A stretch of DNA of 18,943 nucleotides, from NCBI GenBank assembly GCA_002411175.1, contig DHRN01000081.1:11518-30460 (forward strand), read 5' to 3'. A program made the position numbers and the translations under genes. The first letter of the stretch is position 1, and the number at the start of each line of letters is the position of its first letter. Source of the stretch: Anaerolineaceae bacterium UBA5311 (lineage in GTDB: Bacteria; Chloroflexota; Anaerolineae; Anaerolineales; Anaerolineaceae). This document shows positions 14,576-18,943 of the stretch, in pieces. A model generated the notes under the pieces. That model searched no databases. It was given only the letters and a program-made list of their open reading frames with translations, and was not told the origin of the DNA.

Positions 14576-14654
14576 GCAATTCTCTATATGGAAAAATCTG
14601 TTAATTTCGTGTGAATGAAAGCGCAAGTTTAGGGGACGGCATGGCAACCGTCCC
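14576..14654 (-). repeat. Element A copy upstream of the MFS gene
   Basis: Plus strand GCAATTCTCTATATGG through GTGAATGAAAGCGCA to a hairpin GGGACGG (14633-14639), 8-nt loop, CCGTCCC (14648-14654). The tetranucleotide before the hairpin is TTAG, not GTAG. The GAATTGC end faces the MFS gene. The hairpin end lies 60 bp from the 3' end of the protease gene. Confidence 0.8.
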
Positions 14655-14693
14655 TCACAGGCATAACATTCCGTATTGGCTTGGTCGGGCACG

Positions 14694-14711
14694 CTGGCGC
14701 AATGGTGCCAG
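14694..14711 (-). terminator. Weak hairpin just after the protease stop codon
   Basis: CTGGCGC (14694-14700) pairs with GGTGCCAG (14704-14711) to give a 7-bp stem including one G-U pair, with a 4-nt loop. It begins 3 nt after the protease TAA on the minus strand. No U-tract follows, so termination would have to be Rho-dependent or incidental. Confidence 0.25.
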
Positions 14712-14714
14712 TAC

Positions 14715-17237
14715 TTATCTCACCGTAATTTGGGTGTAGGCTGGGGTAATGTTGCCATCCATATCCGCGATGAGAAAACCGACCAGGTAGGTACCGTCAG
14801 GCAGATATTGCGTGCCCCACTCGATTGCATCCCCGGTGAAGGTGATCGTATCGCCCTCATCAAAGGAGATCCCGGTTACATTGCCACTGGTGTCCATGTC
14901 CAGCCAGCGCCGACTGATTGTAAAAGTATCCCCGATATTAGGAGTTGTCTCCCAGGGTGCACCGGCGCTTGTGCCGCCTGTGAAAGTCAGAACCTGGAAC
15001 AGTTTTTCGTCCCTGAAGAGCAGCTGGGCAGTGCGATTTTCACCTGTTTCAACGAAGGTATAGGTGCCATCGACATAATAGACTGTTTCGGTATAGTCAC
15101 GACCGTAACTTTGCGGGTTGAAGAGCGCCAATACTTCCTGGTCTCCTGCGACGATGGTGAAAATAAGCGGTTCAAATTCAAAATTGAGGCGGAATTGTTC
15201 AGCGTTAGGCCAAACAGGGTAGTAAACACCGGCTTCCTGACCGGTTTGAGGGCTTTCAAGGTAATCGGTATCAGCGACGTAGATGCTGTTTGAAGTTTCA
15301 TCCAACAGACCGGTGAAGAAATAGATGTAGCCGATATTCTCCCCAGTGATGACTGTGCTCAGTTCAACGGATTCGCCTGGGCTGACCACATTGGAGGAGG
15401 CTTCAATCTCACTAACCTGGACATAGCCCGTGCCTGGAATCTGGCTGGCACGTTCAACCAGCACAGGTTCAGCCGCGGTCGCCTGGAACTGACGTCCGGA
15501 ATAGTGATAAGCCAAAAAATCGTCCCAAAGCGAATAGCGGCTGAAGCTATCGGCAATCACAGTGTAGGAAGACATCCCCGTGGTGGGAGTCGAATAAAGC
15601 TGCGAATTGGGGAAGTAAATGGCGATGCCGGTCGAACCGGGTTTGCCAGGTCCATGTTTTTCAGCGACAATCACCTGGTTGAGAGAATTAATTACATTTT
15701 CGGCAGCGGTACGCACGTTGGTATCGTTTGTGTTTTTATAAATCAGCTGCACAAAATGACCAAGGTCAATGAATGACGGGGGGACGTTGCTGCCGAAAAT
15801 CGAAGTGTACGACTGCGTATAGCCGCGTGCCTCTGCGACAACCCGTTGGTCGAGGCGCTGCAGCTGGTAGGAAAATTCGTTCACGCTGTCGACCAGTCCC
15901 TGGAAGTTTTCAAGGTTGACTGCGGTCAAGGTGATATTCTGCTGAAGTTGGCTCGCCAGTTGTGCTGCGCTCATCCGGTTGACATACCATCCACCTCCGC
16001 TTGAGTTTTGAGCCAGAAACTCTGCCCGTGCCTGGTCGTCTGTCACGCGTTCGTCCTGGACGATGTAACTTTCAACGATGTTGGTTGCCAGGTCTGCTGT
16101 TGAGATCGTTGGGTCGTAGACCAGCAGGCTCAGGAAAGCTGAGTAAGCCCAGCCAACGCCTGGTTCGGTTTCTTCGGAGGCGACTGCGTATTTAGTGTAA
16201 GGAGCCAGGGCGGAATAGACTTCCATCATGCTCATCAAACAGACATCCAGCCCAATAAGTTCGAATTGCTCGATATTGGTGGTTGCCTGGATCTGCCGGA
16301 GAGCGTCTTCCATTTCATTCAGGTAGAGGATATCGTCTTGTAAAGCTGCGGTGAGCGGGGCACTGGAGCTCCTGTCCCGTTGAGCAGGCGCCGGATCAGA
16401 CCAGCCTCCGGGCCAACCCATGCCGTGATCCGACATGATTAAGACATAATTGTCTGCCGGGTAAGTGTTGGAAGCCCAGCTGACGAAGTCGACCAGGGTT
16501 GCCGCATCACCCATATTGGCTTCACCAATGTCAGCGATCAGTTCGGAACCGATCCGGTTGAGATCGTCGTCATATTGCACCAGGTACCGCCGGGTCGAGC
16601 TCCAGTCGCCATCCCCGCTAAAACCGCCTTTGAAGCGGTCTAACTGGCTGACGATGGTTACGTCGGGGCTGGAACCGATCAATTCTGCCTCGTTGAAGTC
16701 GATAAAGATATCGCGTTCCAGGGATTGATCATCCGCGTTGTGGTATAGCATGACCAACCACTTATCACCGCTGCGACCAGATGAAGTGGGCAGCGCCCCG
16801 CGCGTAGCGGTGGGAGAGACAGGCTGCACGAAGCTTGTATCCTGAGTCGGTTGTGTGATGCCAGGCTCCTGCTGGTCGACCTGTGACAGAAGCGAGATGC
16901 CATCACCCGAACAGTTGCGGATGATGAAGATGATCACCACCACCACGAGGATGACACCGATGATGCTTCCACAGCCTCCACGCCGTCCGGTTGTACCGGA
17001 GCCTGAACCCAAGCTGCCTAAAAGACTGCCCAGTCCACTTCCAAGCCCCCCCAAGCCGCTGCCGCTGCTTCCACTTGAGCCACTTCCGGCGGAAGTTGGC
17101 GACGGGGTCATACCTATTCCACCACTTCCTGATGAAGGGCGGTTTTCTTGTTTGCGAACAGGGCGCCCGGCTTGCCCGGTTGGTGTGCTGCCGCGTCGCC
17201 TACGTTGGGCGTTTACTTCGGGAATATCATCGGACAT
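14715..17237 (-). CDS. Membrane-anchored clostripain-family (C11) cysteine protease
   Basis: An 840-residue clan CD protease. Residues 1-35 are polar and Arg-rich, 36-88 a Gly/Ser-rich low-complexity tract, and 91-106 (SIIGVILVVVVIIFII) one transmembrane helix. The positive N-terminus suggests the remainder lies outside the membrane. A Ser/Thr/Pro linker (about 120-157) leads to the C11 domain starting KWLVMLYHNADD. The catalytic pair is H271 in IMSDHGMGWPGG and C333 in GLDVCLMSMMEV. After about 595 comes a beta-rich region with Ig-like character (SEIEASSNVVSPGESVELS; final DGTYLVGFLIADMDGN). Clostripains usually cut after arginine; specificity here is unknown. GGAAGG (17243-17248) precedes the ATG by 5 nt. 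Monocistronic. Confidence 0.88.
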   Translation of the reverse strand: MSDDIPEVNAQRRRRGSTPTGQAGRPVRKQENRPSSGSGGIGMTPSPTSAGSGSSGSSGSGLGGLGSGLGSLLGSLGSGSGTTGRRGGCGSIIGVILVVVVIIFIIRNCSGDGISLLSQVDQQEPGITQPTQDTSFVQPVSPTATRGALPTSSGRSGDKWLVMLYHNADDQSLERDIFIDFNEAELIGSSPDVTIVSQLDRFKGGFSGDGDWSSTRRYLVQYDDDLNRIGSELIADIGEANMGDAATLVDFVSWASNTYPADNYVLIMSDHGMGWPGGWSDPAPAQRDRSSSAPLTAALQDDILYLNEMEDALRQIQATTNIEQFELIGLDVCLMSMMEVYSALAPYTKYAVASEETEPGVGWAYSAFLSLLVYDPTISTADLATNIVESYIVQDERVTDDQARAEFLAQNSSGGGWYVNRMSAAQLASQLQQNITLTAVNLENFQGLVDSVNEFSYQLQRLDQRVVAEARGYTQSYTSIFGSNVPPSFIDLGHFVQLIYKNTNDTNVRTAAENVINSLNQVIVAEKHGPGKPGSTGIAIYFPNSQLYSTPTTGMSSYTVIADSFSRYSLWDDFLAYHYSGRQFQATAAEPVLVERASQIPGTGYVQVSEIEASSNVVSPGESVELSTVITGENIGYIYFFTGLLDETSNSIYVADTDYLESPQTGQEAGVYYPVWPNAEQFRLNFEFEPLIFTIVAGDQEVLALFNPQSYGRDYTETVYYVDGTYTFVETGENRTAQLLFRDEKLFQVLTFTGGTSAGAPWETTPNIGDTFTISRRWLDMDTSGNVTGISFDEGDTITFTGDAIEWGTQYLPDGTYLVGFLIADMDGNITPAYTQITVR

Positions 17238-17314
17238 AATAACCTTCCATTCTTTGAACAGCTGTAGTTAAGGAAACGAAACTTACTGTAACATAGTCTT
17301 CATTATTTTAAGGA

Positions 17315-17320
17315 ATTATA
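17315..17320 (-). promoter_or_regulatory. Possible -10 box of the protease gene
   Basis: Perfect TATAAT on the minus strand, 77 nt before the ATG, in an A/T-rich stretch. No good -35 hexamer at 16-18 bp. Confidence 0.35.
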
Positions 17321-17420
17321 GCTAATTAAATGCTTTTAGAGGTGAAAACCTTTCAATGAACACACAATTCAACAGTGAGTGGCGAATGAATCTTTCTGGA
17401 ATAACTATTCGGAACAAAAC

Positions 17421-17451
17421 AAAAAAGGTCGGTGTTTAGCCGACCTTTTTT
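17421..17451. terminator. Bidirectional Rho-independent terminator
   Basis: AAAAAAGGTCGG (17421-17432) and CCGACCTTTTTT (17440-17451) are perfectly complementary over 12 bp with a 7-nt loop, giving an A/U-flanked GC stem and a U-run on either strand. It lies 11 bp past the stop of the GlsB-like gene (minus strand), so it most likely ends that transcript and shows that a real transcription unit entered from the right. Confidence 0.85.
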
Positions 17452-17462
17452 GGTAATAATTC

Positions 17463-17627
17463 TTATCTTTTACGGTTTGTAAACCAGTTGTAGATTAGCA
17501 GCACTAAAACTGCACCACCAATCGAAACCAAGAGTGTAGTTAGGTTGAAACCAGTAACAAGATTGCTGCCAGTTAAGAGGCTGGTGATCCAACCGCCCAA
17601 AACACTACCCAGGGTCAGTGTAACGAA
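17463..17627 (-). pseudogene. GlsB/YeaQ-type membrane protein gene, 5' part lost at the IS element
   Basis: The sequence encodes FVTLTLGSVLGGWITSLLTG, then a second hydrophobic segment (LLVSIGGAVLVLLIYNWF) and a basic end NRKR, as in the C-terminal two thirds of small transglycosylase-associated (GlsB/YeaQ/YmgE) proteins. Family members are about 80-90 residues with one more N-terminal helix; here the frame runs into the IS256-family element after 55 residues. A TTG inside the IS end (17645) would give a 60-residue product, with the first six residues IS-encoded. No ATG or Shine-Dalgarno supports this. The intact terminator downstream argues for a formerly functional gene. The missing 5' part is not recognisable in the 14 bases beyond the IS. 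Confidence 0.6.
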
Positions 17628-17640
17628 TTTTCTGTAAATT
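17628..17640 (+). repeat. Left terminal inverted repeat of the IS
   Basis: TTTTCTGTAAATT, exact complement of 18917-18929. Confidence 0.8.
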
Positions 17641-17702
17641 AACAAAAAGAGTAGATCACGGTATCCTTTCTACAGCCGTCAAACCAAGAAAGGAAAACGA
17701 CC

Positions 17703-18887
17703 ATGATCTACACAACTGATTTTACAACAACTGAGGATAAGCTACACATACCAATTGAATATTTGGAACAAATGACTGAACAAGGACTGGATGGATTAAC
17801 AGAACTGATCAGAGTGGTAGTGAACCAAGCCATGCAGATCGAACGGGAAAACCATTTGCAAGCCAGGCCATACGAGCGTAATGAGCACAGGCAAGGTCAC
17901 GCCAACGGTTATAAACCCAAGACCGTCAAAACCAGAGTGGGCGAAATCACCTTTGAGATTCCACAGGTACGAGAAGGAGGTTTCTACCCTGCGGCACTGG
18001 AGAAAGGGATTCGCAGTGAACGCGCTTTTTTGATGGCACTGGCAGAGATGTATGTGCAGGGAGTATCCACGCGCAAAGTAGCCGCGATCACTGAACAACT
18101 TTGCGGTACCCAAGTTAGTGCCAGTCAGGTTAGCCGGGCTACACAAGCCCTGGATAAAGAGCTGGAAGCCTGGCGCAACAGACCGCTGGGAGAGATAGTC
18201 TATCTGTACCTGGATGCCCGCTATGAGAAAGTGAGAGAGGCGGGCAATGTCAGAGATGCAGCTATTTTGATGGCCAGCGGCGTGAAAAAAGACGGTAAAA
18301 GAACCGTTTTAGGCATCTCAGTATCTCTTAGTGAAGCAGAAACACACTGGCGGTCATTTCTGGAAGGCTTGCTCAAGCGTGGATTGGAAGGAGTACAGTT
18401 GATTATCAGTGATGATCACAGCGGATTGAAAGCCGCCCGCAAAGCCGTCTTAAGTGGGATTCCATGGCAGAGGTGCCAGTTTCATCTGCAACAGAATGCT
18501 CAGTCTTATGTGCCAAAGCTTAGTCTGCGAACAGAGGTGGCTGAAGATATCCGCACAATTTTTGATGCTCAAGACAGAGACAGCGCTGAGAGCCAGCTCA
18601 AAGATGCGGTAAAAAAATACGCTCGGATTGCACCAAAACTGGCAGACTGGATGGAGGTCAATCTGCCGGAAGGATTTAGCGTATTTGCCTTTCCACGTAT
18701 TCATCAGAAAAGATTGCGGACATCCAACACCCTTGAACGACTCAGCCAGGAAATCAAGCGTCGTACCAGAGTTGTCCGCGTCTTCCCTAATGAAGGTTCT
18801 TGTCTGCGTCTTGTCTCGGCTATTTTGATGGAATTCAGCGAGGATTGGGAATATGGTAGGATTTATCTGAATATGGAGAACTCATAA
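17703..18887 (+). CDS. IS256-family (mutator-type) transposase
   Basis: A 394-residue DDE transposase that cuts and joins the element ends. The N-terminal helical region carries the typical ENHLQARPYERNEHRQGHANGY (about 50-70, RNGY-like). The catalytic triad is D171 (YLYLDARYEKVR), D237 (IISDDHSGLKAA) and E345 (TSNTLERLSQEIKRRTR), with the family marker C258-x2-H261 (WQRCQFHLQQN) between the second and third. Length and all motifs are intact, so it is probably active. AAAGGA (17689-17694) lies 8 nt before the ATG. The start-codon region can pair with GTAGATCA at 17651-17658. Confidence 0.95.
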   Translation: MIYTTDFTTTEDKLHIPIEYLEQMTEQGLDGLTELIRVVVNQAMQIERENHLQARPYERNEHRQGHANGYKPKTVKTRVGEITFEIPQVREGGFYPAALEKGIRSERAFLMALAEMYVQGVSTRKVAAITEQLCGTQVSASQVSRATQALDKELEAWRNRPLGEIVYLYLDARYEKVREAGNVRDAAILMASGVKKDGKRTVLGISVSLSEAETHWRSFLEGLLKRGLEGVQLIISDDHSGLKAARKAVLSGIPWQRCQFHLQQNAQSYVPKLSLRTEVAEDIRTIFDAQDRDSAESQLKDAVKKYARIAPKLADWMEVNLPEGFSVFAFPRIHQKRLRTSNTLERLSQEIKRRTRVVRVFPNEGSCLRLVSAILMEFSEDWEYGRIYLNMENS

Positions 18888-18916
18888 GCTATTATTAGTG
18901 GAAAGGGTCCGTGACG

Positions 18917-18929
18917 AATTTACAGAAAA
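18917..18929 (-). repeat. Right terminal inverted repeat of the IS
   Basis: AATTTACAGAAAA, exact complement of the left end. The inner extension GGGTCCGTGACG resembles the usual conserved end sequence of this IS group. Only 14 bp of flanking DNA follow in the window. Confidence 0.8.
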
Positions 18930-18943
18930 GCTGGCACACAATC

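Larger units (their letters stand above)
17628..18929 (+). mobile_element. IS256-family insertion sequence, complete
   Basis: About 1.3 kb, bounded by 13-bp perfect inverted repeats TTTTCTGTAAATT (17628-17640) and AATTTACAGAAAA (18917-18929), with one transposase gene filling the interior. Inner similarity continues: TCACGG...CCTTTC at 17656-17671 on the left matches the complement of 18901-18915 on the right, but the left end has about 13 extra bases (AACAAAAAGAGTAGA, 17641-17655). The outside flanks (GTAACGAA and GCTGGCAC) do not form the 8-9 bp direct repeat usual for the family. Confidence 0.85.

Noticed and set aside
14676..15293. Plus-strand open frame of 205 codons antisense to the protease gene
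   Set aside because: Shadow frame: Cys-rich composition without domain signature, while the opposite strand encodes a coherent 840-residue protease.
17364..17370. ACAATTC at a distance of 43 bp from the protease -10 box as a fifth element A copy
   Set aside because: Only about six bases match and the adjoining A/T-rich arm and hairpin are absent; treated as chance.
17643..17645. TTG as a genuine start for a complete 60-residue GlsB-like protein
   Set aside because: It lies within the IS end, lacks a Shine-Dalgarno, and the product would lack the first helix of the family; a truncated gene is the simpler reading.

Overview
The window is about 19 kb of bacterial chromosome, roughly half G+C by eye. 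It carries ordinary housekeeping and accessory genes separated by repeat-rich intergenic DNA. The mix (clostripain-like membrane protease, YitT, DUF1801, DUF998 and OFA-type MFS genes, GTAG-headed REP-like hairpins, IS256-family element) suggests a member of the Chloroflexota, perhaps Anaerolineae. That assignment is inference from recollection of similar genomes; there is no rRNA or marker tree here. No defence island, prophage, CRISPR array, rRNA or tRNA was seen.

Layout. 1-244: tail of a repeat cluster and a promoter. 245-1144 (+): YitT/DUF2179 membrane protein. 1316-1705 (-): small MazG-like pyrophosphohydrolase with a clear promoter. 1763-2640: gene-free repeat island. 2663-7790 (+): diaminopropionate ammonia-lyase, GH13 alpha-glucan hydrolase, YihY/BrkB membrane protein and family 2 glycosyltransferase, the last three tightly spaced. 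7901-8368 (+): DUF1801 protein. 8401-8652: tandem array of hairpin repeats between convergent genes. 8661-11828 (-): YqhD-type alcohol dehydrogenase, CDF metal exporter and tryptophanyl-tRNA synthetase, with the CDF start directly abutting the trpS stop. 12102-12755 (+): DUF998 membrane protein, whose stop overlaps that of the convergent YbaN/DUF454 gene (12752-13114, -). 13246-14511 (-): MFS transporter. 14715-17237 (-): large membrane-anchored clostripain-family (C11) protease. 17421-17627: terminator and 3' part of a GlsB/YeaQ-type gene, cut by an IS256-family element (17628-18929) that nearly reaches the window end.

Most genes look independently useful: sugar polymer use, cell-surface glycosylation, metal efflux, aldehyde reduction and protein synthesis. 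No multi-gene pathway is evident. The most unusual material is in the repeats. One family (element A) has four copies, each ending with the same motif pointing at a gene and lying 40-43 bp upstream of that gene's likely -10 box. A second family (element B) has a 26-bp core that is inverted in one of three copies. The array at 8401-8652 shows a 94-bp higher-order duplication of three hairpin types.
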